From positions 30,649 to 94,648 of the forward strand of contig NZ_JARWQD010000125.1 in the NCBI RefSeq assembly GCF_029869545.1: DNA of 64,000 bases, read 5' to 3'. The notes under the pieces are model-generated. The model made no database searches. It was not told where the DNA came from and worked only from the letters and a program-made list of their open reading frames with translations. This document shows, one piece after another, positions 53,965 through 62,194 of the stretch (position 1 is its first letter; every line of letters starts with the position of its first letter). This stretch comes from Nocardia wallacei (lineage in GTDB: Bacteria > Actinomycetota > Actinomycetes > Mycobacteriales > Mycobacteriaceae). Position numbers and translations under genes: made by a program.

Positions 53965-55515
53965 TCAGCGGGCCGGCGTCCGATCGTCGGGTACGCGCAC
54001 GGACAGGGCGATCAGCAGTGCGGTGCGCTTGCGGGGGTCGTCGAGGGCGAGGTCGGTGATTCGGCGCATCTGCCTGATGCGGTTGCGAACGGTGTTGGGG
54101 TGCACGTCGAGCGCCGCGGCGGCCAGCGCCGCATCCCCGTGTGCTTCCAGCCAGGCCTTCAGGGTCGGCAGGTAGTCGGTGTCGTTGTGGTCGTCATGCC
54201 GTGCCAGCCGCGCGACGGGACCTCGCGAGGGCAGGCGGCCGCTGGACGCGACCGACTTCAGGCGCTGGATCAGCACGCGGTCCCAGGCGGTGTCGTAGCA
54301 CACCGGCGCATCGTCGGCGGAGCGCGTGTGCAGCGCCATGCACTCGTCGGCCTCCTCGCGGCTCGCGGGCACCTCCCGCACGGTGGCGACCCCGCCGATA
54401 CCGGCGACGACGCGGACGTGTGACGGCAATCCGGCGGCGAGCTCGCGCACCCAGCGCAGCGCCGGTTCGGGGTCGCCCGCCGGGAGCACCGTATAGACGG
54501 TATTGCCGAACAGCGTGCTGCGGCCGACGCGGGACCATCCGAATCCGGTGGTGGCCCGTTCGAACGCGAGCAGGATTCCGGCGTGCCGTTCGAGTTCGGT
54601 GTGCGCCTGCAACGCGATCACGCGCAGATGTTCGGCGGGCAGCCCCAGCTTCCCGACGGCGGCCTCGGCATCCGGGCCGCCCTCGATCAGCTGGATCACC
54701 AGCTCGGACTCGACCTGCCGCTCCAGATCGGCGCTCACGCGCGAACGCAGCAGATGCAGTGCCACCGTGTGGGCGCCGTCCTTCAGAATCCGGCCGCGGG
54801 TGCCGTCGGGGGCCTCGTCGCACGAGATCCACAGCGACCCCAGCAGTTCGCGCCCGGCCCGGACGGCCACGACCGTCCGGCCGCGCAGTCCGTGCTCCGG
54901 GGCCGGTCCGACATGGATCGGCGCATCGCTGCGGGCCAGGTGCTCGAACACGCCCTGCTGCTCGAGCAGCGTGCGCACGCGGTCCGGCGTCCGCCGCCCG
55001 AGAATGGTGTCCAGCCGGACCGGATCCATATCTCGCGGGGTGCTCGAATACGCCATGACCCGGAACAGTTCGTCCTGGATCGTCACCGGGGCGTCGAGCG
55101 CGGCGGCGATGGTGTCGGCCAGGGCGAACAGATCGCTGGGGCCCCGGCCCGACTCGGTCTCCCGGCCCTCGAGCACCAAGCCGTAGACGACCGAGGCGAT
55201 CTGGCTCCACGACACCGCCGGATCGCTGAGCAGCAGCGCGGTTCCGGCGGCCTCCAGCTGCTCGAGCAGCTCGCGGGTCGGCCGCTCGGTGGTGCGGGCG
55301 ATGACGACTGTGGCCCGGGTCTCCGCCGCGAGCGCGAAGGCCTGCGGCAGGTCCGCGATCCCGACGGCGAGGAAGACGTCGCCGACGGCCGAGTGCGGCC
55401 GGATCGGGTCGTGGACCGTCACGCTGTACAGCTCGATGTCGCGGGTCGCCGCCGCCCCGTACAGCCGCGTGCCGTGCCTGCTCAGGATGTTGATCAGGCG
55501 ATCCAACTTCACCAT
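53965..55515 (-). CDS. PucR-family transcriptional regulator
   Basis: This 516-aa protein has an N-terminal PucR-like sensory domain (GDVFLAVGIADLPQAFALAAETRATVVIA), a middle GGDEF-related region (ELERHAGILLAFERATTGFGW...), and a C-terminal helix-turn-helix of the PucR_2 type: YLPTLKAWLEAHGDAALAAAALDVHPNTVRNRIRQMRRI. PucR/CdaR-type regulators activate transport or catabolic genes in response to small metabolites. ATG 55515 begins MVKLDRLINIL, a usual start for the family. It lies immediately upstream of mce operon 2 in the same direction. Confidence 0.87.
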   Translation of the reverse strand: MVKLDRLINILSRHGTRLYGAAATRDIELYSVTVHDPIRPHSAVGDVFLAVGIADLPQAFALAAETRATVVIARTTERPTRELLEQLEAAGTALLLSDPAVSWSQIASVVYGLVLEGRETESGRGPSDLFALADTIAAALDAPVTIQDELFRVMAYSSTPRDMDPVRLDTILGRRTPDRVRTLLEQQGVFEHLARSDAPIHVGPAPEHGLRGRTVVAVRAGRELLGSLWISCDEAPDGTRGRILKDGAHTVALHLLRSRVSADLERQVESELVIQLIEGGPDAEAAVGKLGLPAEHLRVIALQAHTELERHAGILLAFERATTGFGWSRVGRSTLFGNTVYTVLPAGDPEPALRWVRELAAGLPSHVRVVAGIGGVATVREVPASREEADECMALHTRSADDAPVCYDTAWDRVLIQRLKSVASSGRLPSRGPVARLARHDDHNDTDYLPTLKAWLEAHGDAALAAAALDVHPNTVRNRIRQMRRITDLALDDPRKRTALLIALSVRVPDDRTPAR

Positions 55516-55694
55516 GGGATATCCGGCCGCAACTCTCGACGATCCGGCGCCCGGTCGGGGCGCTGTGTAACGCCGACAATGGTACATCGTCAAGTTGTGC
55601 GAATCGGACACTCGCGCCCGGTGTTCGATGGGTCACTCTTGATGCAGGAGGCGCATATGCCGTGTCATGCGCCCCGATGAGGTGAGGGCTACAA

Positions 55695-55982
55695 ATGTAT
55701 TCGTCGCATCTGCTGCAGATTGCCGTGGTCGCCGCAGCGTGCTCGTACATCGTGTGGATGGTGGTGTCCTCGAGGCACGAATTACACGATCGATGTGCGC
55801 TGTGCGGGCATATGTACTACACGCACGATCCGGTGAGCGGAGACTGTCGCGGGCGGGCGGACGGGCGCTTCGGCCACGACAGTGGCACCTGGATATTCTG
55901 CGCCCACGACCTGCGCTGCGGTTGTCACGGATTCCTCGAGGACCCGCAGGACGGCAGGCACCGGGATCTGACGGTCGGGTAG
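55695..55982 (+). CDS. Small membrane-anchored Cys/His-rich protein
   Basis: This 95-aa protein has one N-terminal hydrophobic segment (about residues 6-24) and a short soluble domain with C-A-L-C-G-H, then C and H residues (GDCRGR, FCAHDLRCGCHGF), resembling a small metal-binding finger. I do not recognise the family. High GC at third codon positions supports coding. It is divergent from the PucR gene (180-bp gap) and converges on the 51-aa gene. Confidence 0.55.
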   Translation: MYSSHLLQIAVVAAACSYIVWMVVSSRHELHDRCALCGHMYYTHDPVSGDCRGRADGRFGHDSGTWIFCAHDLRCGCHGFLEDPQDGRHRDLTVG

Positions 55983-55993
55983 CACGCGGCGCG

Positions 55994-56149
55994 TCACGCG
56001 GAAGGCGTTGCGGCGAAGCCGTTCTCCAATAGGTCGAAGGCCATCTCGGCGCGGGCGATCGCGGCGGGGTAGATGTCGTCGGCGCTGTGGCCGGAGCGTA
56101 TCGCCGCGGCATTGTGGTCGGTGACGGCCGAGCTGCCGTCACCGCTCAC
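55994..56149 (-). CDS. 51-aa protein coupled to maleate-isomerase-like gene
   Basis: The GTG at 56149 overlaps the TGA of the upstream gene (GTGA), and codons are strongly GC-biased at the third position, so this small frame is probably real. It encodes DDIYPAAIARAEMAFDLLENGF, an amphipathic helix-rich stretch, with no recognised family. Alternatively it is the shifted 3' end of the upstream gene: the upstream frame contains a run of six C at about 56206-56211 where one extra base would join the frames. Confidence 0.5.
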   Translation of the reverse strand: MSGDGSSAVTDHNAAAIRSGHSADDIYPAAIARAEMAFDLLENGFAATPSA

Positions 56150-56964
56150 CCGGCAGGCGGCGATGAGCCGCCCGTAGTCGGGGGTGTGATCCGATCCGAT
56201 TGCGTCGCGGGGGGCGAGAACAGTGGACCCGCGGCCGTCGCGACGGCGGGTACTTCCAGCAGCCGGGCGGCGGCCCACAGTGTCACCTGGGTGGCGGTGA
56301 GCACCGGGCAGCCCGCGGCGCGTTCGAGGTCGGCGGTGAGCGCGTCGGCGTGCAGGGCGGTCTCCGGGAGCAGGATCGCCTGCGCCCGGGGATGCGCGGC
56401 CCGGGCGACCAGATCCACGATCCGGTCCGGCGGCCATGCGGCCAGCTGCCGGTCCGAGCCCGCGGAGGCGTCGACGCGGCGCACCACCTCGGCCCCCGCC
56501 TCCCGCACCCGCTCGACGAAATGGTCGGATACCTGCGGGCTGTACACCGAGGCCAGCGCGACGCGGCGAAGCGACAGGTGGCCGAGGGCCTGCTGGTAGG
56601 CCACCGTGGTGCTGGTGGCCGGGAGCCCGGTCAGGCGACCGAGGGCCCGCACCTGCCGCGCGACACCGGCGGAGCCGTCCAGGAAGCTGGAGCTGGTGAC
56701 CGCGAAGGCCACCGCGTCGACGTCGCGACCGGCGAGGGCACCGGGCAGCGTCCGCTCCAGATGTGCCGCCGACCCGAGCCGCCGCAGGGCGTCGACGACC
56801 TGCTCGACGGTCAGCGCCGCCAGGTCGCCGACGTCGTCGGGCCACGGGAAGTAGATGATGTCGAGATCGAGGGCCGGGCGCAGCCGCCCCGCGAGATCCA
56901 GGAAATCGTCCTCACCCGAATTCGGTGTCGGATACAGCAAGCCCAGGCGCGGTGTCCTACCCAT
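56146..56964 (-). CDS. Maleate isomerase / Asp-Glu racemase superfamily protein lacking catalytic cysteines
   Basis: This 272-aa protein has the superfamily layout: PRLGLLYPTPNSGEDDFLDL at the start, AVAFAVTSSSFLDG, ATSTTVAYQQALGHL, VSDHFVERVREAG, and GCPVLTATQVTLWAAARLLEVP. Typical members have Cys in the A-C-T-S-G-S and S-C-T-N motifs. Here the first is AVTSSS and the second is PETA, so both catalytic cysteines are absent. Its activity may therefore differ from racemisation or isomerisation. ATG 56964 is chosen from the family start. Confidence 0.75.
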   Translation of the reverse strand: MGRTPRLGLLYPTPNSGEDDFLDLAGRLRPALDLDIIYFPWPDDVGDLAALTVEQVVDALRRLGSAAHLERTLPGALAGRDVDAVAFAVTSSSFLDGSAGVARQVRALGRLTGLPATSTTVAYQQALGHLSLRRVALASVYSPQVSDHFVERVREAGAEVVRRVDASAGSDRQLAAWPPDRIVDLVARAAHPRAQAILLPETALHADALTADLERAAGCPVLTATQVTLWAAARLLEVPAVATAAGPLFSPPATQSDRITPPTTGGSSPPAG

Positions 56965-57127
56965 ACGCCCGGATGCTAGGGCCGCGGCGGACCCGTCGCG
57001 AGATCGCGGTAGCGCGAGCCGGGTTACCGGCGACATAACGGGTACAGGCGGAGTGTGAACGTTCCGGTGTGCCGGTTCGTCGGTGCCGCGAGGTCGCGCG
57101 ACGTGGCCGGTCCACCGGGTGTGGGCG

Positions 57128-57715
57128 ATGAGGGAGGTGATCGAGGTGGTGGAGTACTCCTCGATCGGATGGAGAATCCTGCGGACCGCGCCGTGGAGCA
57201 CCAATCCGCTGATGCGGCGGTCCGATCGCATCCTGGCCGCCGTTCGGCTCGTCGCGGTGCTGGTGTGCCTGGTGGCGGTGCCGATCGCGGGCGCGGTCGG
57301 CACCGCGACCTATACCGGCTACGCCGAACGCCTGCGGGCCGAGGACGCCTCGAAGACGCCGGTCGTGGCGACGGTCACCGGCGGGTCGGAACAGGCTGGG
57401 CAAGACGGTGATCCGCGGGTTCCGGTCCGCTGGGTGCACGACGGCCGCACCGGCACCGCCGCGGTACCGGTGACCGAGACCGTCGCGCCCGGAGGGGAGA
57501 CGACCGTGTGGCTCGACGCCGGGCATGCGCCGACCCAGCCTCCGGCCCCGGCGGGCACCGCCGCGGTGGGCGGCGTCACCGCCGGGCTCGCACTGCTCGC
57601 GGGCACCGCCGTCGTCTGCGGATTCGCCTGCGCGGCAGTGCGTTACGTGCAACAGCGGCACACCGTCCGGCAGCTCGAGGCCGAGTGGCGCCGGTTCGGC
57701 GTCGGGCAGCTCTAG
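57128..57715 (+). CDS. Rv1733c-family membrane protein
   Basis: This 195-aa protein has two membrane segments, RLVAVLVCLVAVPIAGAVG near residue 42 and GGVTAGLALLAGTAVVCGFACAAV near 150, with an extracytoplasmic domain between (PVRWVHDGRTGTAAV, VTETVAPGGETTVWLD). N-terminal WSTNPLMRRSDR and C-terminal LEAEWRRFG match the Rv1733c family, linked to dormancy antigens in mycobacteria but of unknown function. ATG 57128 is used; GTGs at 57146 and 57149 near a GAGG are alternatives. Confidence 0.78.
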   Translation: MREVIEVVEYSSIGWRILRTAPWSTNPLMRRSDRILAAVRLVAVLVCLVAVPIAGAVGTATYTGYAERLRAEDASKTPVVATVTGGSEQAGQDGDPRVPVRWVHDGRTGTAAVPVTETVAPGGETTVWLDAGHAPTQPPAPAGTAAVGGVTAGLALLAGTAVVCGFACAAVRYVQQRHTVRQLEAEWRRFGVGQL

Positions 57716-57748
57716 CCGCGCGGGAGCGCGGGCCGGACCGCTCCGCAT

Positions 57749-57779
57749 TTGACCTCAACTTTAGTTGTGGTTCTACCTT
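57749..57779 (+). promoter_or_regulatory. MerR/SoxR-type promoter of FMN reductase gene
   Basis: A -35 box TTGACC (57749-57754) and a -10 box TACCTT (57774-57779) are 19 bp apart, the over-long spacing that MerR-family activators require. Between them lies CCTCAACTTTAGTTGTGG (57753-57770), close in form to SoxR boxes. The gene downstream is an FMN reductase, and in Streptomyces SoxR activates such a reductase. No SoxR gene is in the window. Confidence 0.62.
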
Positions 57780-57811
57780 CGGTGCAGATCTATTGCCACA
57801 GGAGGTAGTTC

Positions 57812-58414
57812 ATGAATTCGACACCGGTTCGGGTTGCGCTCGTGTGCGGGAGCGTGCGGGAGGGCAGGTTCGGGCCCGTGGTGGCGTCGTGGATGCGGGA
57901 GCGGATCGAGGCGCGCGAGGATATCGATCTGGACGTGGTCGATCTGGCGGAGATCCGATTGCCGCTCACACAGCAGGAGAAGCCCGTGCCCTACGGTGAC
58001 TACACCTCGCCGGAGGTGCGGGCGTGGGCCGAACGGGTCGGTGCCGCAGACGCTTTCGTCGTCGTCACGCCGGAGTACAACCGCGGATATCCGGCCGCGT
58101 TGAAGCTGGCGATCGATTCGGTCAATCCGGAATGGCGTGCCAAGGCGGTCGGCTTCGTCAGCTACGGCGGGGTGTCGGGTGGGCTGCGCGCGGTGGAGCA
58201 GTTGCGGCCGGTGTTCGCCGAACTGCGGGCGGTGACCGTGCGCGAGACGGTCGGCTTCGCCCAGTTCTGGGAGCGGTTCGACGACGCCGGGCGGCCGAAG
58301 GACGCGCACGCGGTCAACCGCGCCGCGGACGTGCTGCTGGACGAGTTGTGCTGGTGGGCACGGGCGCTGCGGCAGGCCAGGGCCGAGATGGCCTATCCCG
58401 GGACCGCGCCGTGA
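57812..58414 (+). CDS. NADPH-dependent FMN reductase
   Basis: This 200-aa flavodoxin-like protein has the FMN-phosphate loop GSVREGRFGPVV (13-24), VVTPEYNRGYPAALKLAID near residue 84, and GFVSYGGVSGG. It reduces FMN or quinones with NADPH. AGGAGG precedes the ATG. The MerR/SoxR-type promoter upstream suggests induction by redox-active compounds. Confidence 0.9.
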   Translation: MNSTPVRVALVCGSVREGRFGPVVASWMRERIEAREDIDLDVVDLAEIRLPLTQQEKPVPYGDYTSPEVRAWAERVGAADAFVVVTPEYNRGYPAALKLAIDSVNPEWRAKAVGFVSYGGVSGGLRAVEQLRPVFAELRAVTVRETVGFAQFWERFDDAGRPKDAHAVNRAADVLLDELCWWARALRQARAEMAYPGTAP

Positions 58415-58424
58415 TCTTGACTTA

Positions 58425-58441
58425 ATACACTAGGGGGGTAT
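58425..58441. promoter_or_regulatory. CsoR/RicR-like copper operator before lpqS-cysK2-MFS
   Basis: ATAC-ACTAGGGGG-GTAT has the ATAC/GTAT arms and G-run seen in actinobacterial CsoR/RicR copper-repressor sites. It is placed before a gene trio that in Mycobacterium tuberculosis (Rv0847-Rv0848-Rv0849) is copper-induced through RicR. The left half lacks the matching C-run, so the match is imperfect. Confidence 0.55.
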
Positions 58442-58582
58442 GGTAGCGGGTGTGATCGACCACATCCCCAGCCCTGGGGCCGCGATATGTTGCGCCGGGA
58501 TGACGGCCGCGTATCGTGGGCGGTCGAGCAGGACGGTCGACGGTATCGGTGGTGCGGTGGCTTCGAGGACGGGAGGTCTTCC

Positions 58583-58999
58583 ATGGGTAGACCACGGTTC
58601 GCCGCCCCACTGCTGATCCTCCTCGCGGCGGTCGCCCTCGTGGTGCCGCTGCTGCACTGCGCGGAGGCGCTCGCCGCCCCGCACACCCACGGGCCGAGCC
58701 CCGTCCGGCCGCAGGCGGCGCCCGTCGAGAGCGGCCCGATCCTCGGGCACTGCGTGCGCCATCCCGTCGACACCGGCTGCCCGACGCATTTCGGGCACTG
58801 CGTACCGGATTCGATGCTGCCCGGCGACCACGGTGTCGCCGCACCCCAGCGGCTGGTCACGACGCTGTTCGCGACGGTCCCCGTGCCCGCCGAGGTGGCA
58901 CTGCCGTCGCTGCACCGCCCGCGCGGTCCGCCCACCGCGCGCCTGCCGGTCGCGGGCGGCCGCGACATTCTCACGCATTTCTGTATCGCACGACGCTGA
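58583..58999 (+). CDS. lpqS: LpqS-like Cys/His-rich secreted or membrane-anchored protein
   Basis: This 138-aa protein has an N-terminal hydrophobic segment [17 protein letters not shown] and is then rich in His and Cys ([29 protein letters not shown]), ending [10 protein letters not shown]. These features and position before cysK2 and MFS genes fit LpqS of the copper-responsive RicR regulon. C20 could be lipidated but the lipobox LLHC is weak. ATG 58583 is chosen; an upstream in-frame ATG at 58487 would lie in non-hydrophobic sequence. Confidence 0.65.
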   Translation: MGRPRFAAPLLILLAAVALVVPLLHCAEALAAPHTHGPSPVRPQAAPVESGPILGHCVRHPVDTGCPTHFGHCVPDSMLPGDHGVAAPQRLVTTLFATVPVPAEVALPSLHRPRGPPTARLPVAGGRDILTHFCIARR

Positions 59000-59108
59000 T
59001 CGGTCAGCGCCAGACCGGGACCCAACGGGTCGCCGGTCGGTGTCCGCCTGCCCGCATGCGTCCGAAATCCGTTCCCGTGGAACGGATTCGATACAGAAAG
59101 CGACAGAT

Positions 59109-60233
59109 ATGGACGAACTCGTGCTCGACAAGGGCGCCGAGGTGCCCGCGCTCCCCGATCCGGCGCCCGGCGCGGCCCGGCGGCCGCACACCCTCGTCGG
59201 CAACACCCCCGTGCTGTGGGTCGGGGCGCCGCTGGCTCCGGCCGGGCGGGGCTTCTGGGCCAAGCTGGAGGGCTACAACCCCGGCGGTATGAAGGACCGC
59301 CCCGCACTGCACATGGTGCGCCGCGCCCAGCAGCGCGGCGACCTCGCCCCCGGCGCCCGCATCGTCGAATCCAGCAGCGGCACCTTGGGTTTGGGCCTCG
59401 CGCTGGCCGGTCTGGTCTACCGGCATCCGGTGACGGTGGTGACCGATCCCGGCCTGGAGCCGATCGTCGCGCGGATGCTGGCGGCCTACGGGGCCCGGGT
59501 CGACCTGGTGACCGAGCCCCATCCGGAGGGCGGCTGGCAGCAGGCCCGCCGCGACCGCGTGCGGGAACTGCTCGCGCGCGAGCCCGGCGCCTGGTGCCCG
59601 GACCAGTACGGCAATCCGGACAACGTGGACGGCTACGCGCCGCTGGCGCTGGAGCTGATCGAACAGCTGGGCGGGGTGGACGTGCTGGTGTGCGCGGTCG
59701 GCACCGGCGGGCACTCGGCCGGAGTCGCGCGGGTGCTGCGCAGGTTCAACCCGGCACTGAAGCTCATCGGAGTCGATACCGTCGCGTCGACGATCTTCGG
59801 TCAGCCCGCGGGCCCGCGGCTGATGCGCGGGCTGGGATCGAGCATCCACCCGCGCAACGTCGACTACGGCGCCTTCGACGAGATCCATTGGGTCGCACCG
59901 GCCGAGGCGGTCTGGGCCGCCCGCACGCTGGCCGCCACCCATCACGCCAGCGGCGGCTGGAGCGTGGGCGCGGTGGCGCTGGTCGCGGGCTGGGCCGCCG
60001 GCACGCACGACGCCGAGACCCGGATCGCCGCGGTCTTCCCCGACGGACCGAACCGCTACTTCGACACGGTCTACAACGACGACTACTGCGCCGAACACGG
60101 CCTCTTGGACGCCGATCCGCCGATCGCGCCGGACACCATCGCGCATCCGTCCGACCGTGTCGCGCGCTCGTGGACCCGCTGCACGACGGTCGTCGACCCG
60201 AGCGTGCCCGCCGGTGTGCAGGGGGTGCGCTGA
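59109..60233 (+). CDS. cysK2: CysK2-like PLP-dependent cysteine/S-sulfocysteine synthase
   Basis: This 374-aa fold-type II PLP enzyme has the lysine K62 in [15 protein letters not shown], the substrate loop [12 protein letters not shown], and the phosphate-binding [16 protein letters not shown]. Mycobacterial CysK2 uses O-phosphoserine and thiosulfate to form S-sulfocysteine. Length and neighbours (lpqS-like before, MFS directly after) match Rv0848. The product may help against copper or redox stress. Its stop precedes the MFS GTG by one base. Confidence 0.87.
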   Translation: MDELVLDKGAEVPALPDPAPGAARRPHTLVGNTPVLWVGAPLAPAGRGFWAKLEGYNPGGMKDRPALHMVRRAQQRGDLAPGARIVESSSGTLGLGLALAGLVYRHPVTVVTDPGLEPIVARMLAAYGARVDLVTEPHPEGGWQQARRDRVRELLAREPGAWCPDQYGNPDNVDGYAPLALELIEQLGGVDVLVCAVGTGGHSAGVARVLRRFNPALKLIGVDTVASTIFGQPAGPRLMRGLGSSIHPRNVDYGAFDEIHWVAPAEAVWAARTLAATHHASGGWSVGAVALVAGWAAGTHDAETRIAAVFPDGPNRYFDTVYNDDYCAEHGLLDADPPIAPDTIAHPSDRVARSWTRCTTVVDPSVPAGVQGVR

Positions 60234-60234
60234 C

Positions 60235-61482
60235 GTGCTGAGGAAATTCCGCAGCTTCGATCCCGCCGCCCGGCTGCTGATGATCAACCAGTTCGGCATC
60301 AATCTCGGCTTCTACATGCTGATGCCGTATCTGGCCGGATATCTGTCGGGCCCACTCGGTCTGGCGGCCTGGGCCGTCGGACTGGTGCTGGGGGTGCGCA
60401 ACTTCTCCCAGCAGGGGATGTTCCTCGTCGGTGGCACCCTCGCCGACCGGCTGGGCTACAAGCCGCTGATCGTGGCCGGATGTCTGTTGCGCACGGCCGG
60501 TTTCGGGTTGTTGATCTTCGCGACCTCGCTGCCGGGGCTGCTGATCGCCTCCGCCGCAACCGGTTTCGCCGGGGCGCTGTTCAACCCGGCGGTGCGTGCC
60601 TATCTGGCCGCCGACGCGGGCGGCCGCCGCGTGGAGGCGTTCGCGATGTTCAACATCTTCTACCAGGCGGGCATCCTGGCCGGTCCGCTGGTCGGACTCG
60701 CGTTGCTGGCGTTGGACTTCCGGATGGCCGCCGCGGTGGCCGCGGTGGTGTTCGCCGTGCTGACGGTGGCGCAGCTGTTCGCGCTGCCGGAGCGCCGCGC
60801 CGCCGAATCCGGCGAGCGCACCTCGGTGCTCGCGGACTGGCGCACGGTGGTGTCGAACCGGCGGTTCGTCGCGTTCGCGATCGCCATGATCGGCTCGTAC
60901 GTGCTGTCGTTCCAGGTGTATCTGGCGCTGCCGCTGCAGGCCGGACACCTGGCACCCGCGCACGCGCAGGCGGTGACCTCCGCGGTGTTCGTGGTGTCGG
61001 GGGTGGTCGCGGTCGCGGGCCAGCTGCGGATCACCGCGTGGTTCCGCGCACGCTGGGGGACCGGCCGCGGACTGGTCGTCGGCATGGCGGTGCTGGCCGC
61101 GGCGTTCCTGCCCTTGGTGCTGGTCTCGGGTCCGCAGCGGTTCGGCACGGCGGCCGCGATCGCCGCGCTGCTGATGTCGGCCGCGGTCCTGGCGGTCGGC
61201 ACGGCGGCGGTATTCCCGTTCGAGATGGACACCGTGGTCTCGCTGTCCGGGGGCCGCCTGGTGGCCACGCACTACGGGTTCTACAACACCGTGGTCGGGG
61301 TGGGCATCCTCGCCGGGAACCTCGCCACCGGAGCGGTGGTCGGCGCGGCCCGGGACGCTGGGGCGGACTGGGCGGTCTGGGCGGGGCTCATGGCCGTCGG
61401 TGTGGTCGCGGCCGCCGCGCTGTACCGGCTGGACCGGACGCCGGTCCCGCACTCGCCCGAATCGGTCGGCGCCGCACGGTAA
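60235..61482 (+). CDS. MFS transporter (Rv0849-like)
   Basis: This 415-aa protein has twelve predicted membrane segments. The MFS motif between TM2 and TM3 reads GGTLADRLGYKPLIVAG, and FNPAVRAYLA lies in the TM5 region. GTG 60235 is one base after the cysK2 stop. The homologous mycobacterial gene is in the copper-induced lpqS operon; its substrate is not known. A strong hairpin follows at 61524. Confidence 0.88.
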   Translation: MLRKFRSFDPAARLLMINQFGINLGFYMLMPYLAGYLSGPLGLAAWAVGLVLGVRNFSQQGMFLVGGTLADRLGYKPLIVAGCLLRTAGFGLLIFATSLPGLLIASAATGFAGALFNPAVRAYLAADAGGRRVEAFAMFNIFYQAGILAGPLVGLALLALDFRMAAAVAAVVFAVLTVAQLFALPERRAAESGERTSVLADWRTVVSNRRFVAFAIAMIGSYVLSFQVYLALPLQAGHLAPAHAQAVTSAVFVVSGVVAVAGQLRITAWFRARWGTGRGLVVGMAVLAAAFLPLVLVSGPQRFGTAAAIAALLMSAAVLAVGTAAVFPFEMDTVVSLSGGRLVATHYGFYNTVVGVGILAGNLATGAVVGAARDAGADWAVWAGLMAVGVVAAAALYRLDRTPVPHSPESVGAAR

Positions 61483-61523
61483 CACGCGTGCAGGGGCGGA
61501 ACGCGCGTGTCGATCGCCTCGCT

Positions 61524-61557
61524 GCCGGTATGGGCACCCACGGGCGCCCATACCGGC
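61524..61557. terminator. 12-bp perfect stem hairpin after lpqS-cysK2-MFS operon
   Basis: GCCGGTATGGGC pairs perfectly with GCCCATACCGGC across a 10-nt loop, 42 bp after the MFS stop. There is no U-tract, but such long stems are common as actinobacterial terminators. The rest of the 233-bp gap to the GNAT gene shows no coding sequence. Confidence 0.65.
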
Positions 61558-61715
61558 GCGACCACGCCGGGAGATTTGTCCGACTGGTCGGTATTTGCGA
61601 TATCGCCCGGCCCTGTTGCATCACGGAAGCATTCCGCGACATCTAGACTGACCCGATTGATGAGGGGACGTTCTAGTCTGGAATCGACGGCTCATGCCCG
61701 GGGATTAGGGAGCAC

Positions 61716-62177
61716 ATGGACATCGCCAAGGCGCCGCTGCCGAACTACCGGCCGGCCCGCTTCGCCGATCTCGACGACCTCGCGGCCATCGAGTCGGAGG
61801 TCTTCGCCGAGCCGTACCTGTATCTGATGCTGCGGCAGCTGTTCGACCTGCACGGCGCCGAATGGCTGGTCGCCGAGGTGGACGACACCGTGATCGGCTA
61901 CGCGCTGACGCTGGAGAAGTCCGGCCGGGCGCTGCTGTTCACCTTCGCCGTCGCCAAGCAGTACCAGGGCCTCGGCTACGGCCGGGCGCTGCTGGACCGC
62001 ACCCTACAGGTATTCCGGGAACAGGGCGCCGACGTGATGTACCTGACCGTGCGGCCGGACAACCACCCGGCGAGCAACCTGTTCAAACAGGCCGGGTTCG
62101 AATTCGTCGAACACGACGACCGATACTTCGGCCCGGGCGAACCGCGTGACGTGTTCAAATACCACCTGCAGGGCTGA
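61716..62177 (+). CDS. GNAT-family N-acetyltransferase
   Basis: This 153-aa protein has the GNAT core: the acetyl-CoA loop KQYQGLGYGRALLD (81-94) with Q-x-x-G-x-G, preceded by LFTFAVA, and NHPASNLFKQAGFEFVEH near the end. The acceptor is unknown; the RimI-like spacing would allow protein N-terminal or small-amine acetylation. Only 17 bp separate it from the following membrane-protein gene. Confidence 0.88.
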   Translation: MDIAKAPLPNYRPARFADLDDLAAIESEVFAEPYLYLMLRQLFDLHGAEWLVAEVDDTVIGYALTLEKSGRALLFTFAVAKQYQGLGYGRALLDRTLQVFREQGADVMYLTVRPDNHPASNLFKQAGFEFVEHDDRYFGPGEPRDVFKYHLQG

Positions 62178-62194
62178 GCGCTAGACTGACGCCC

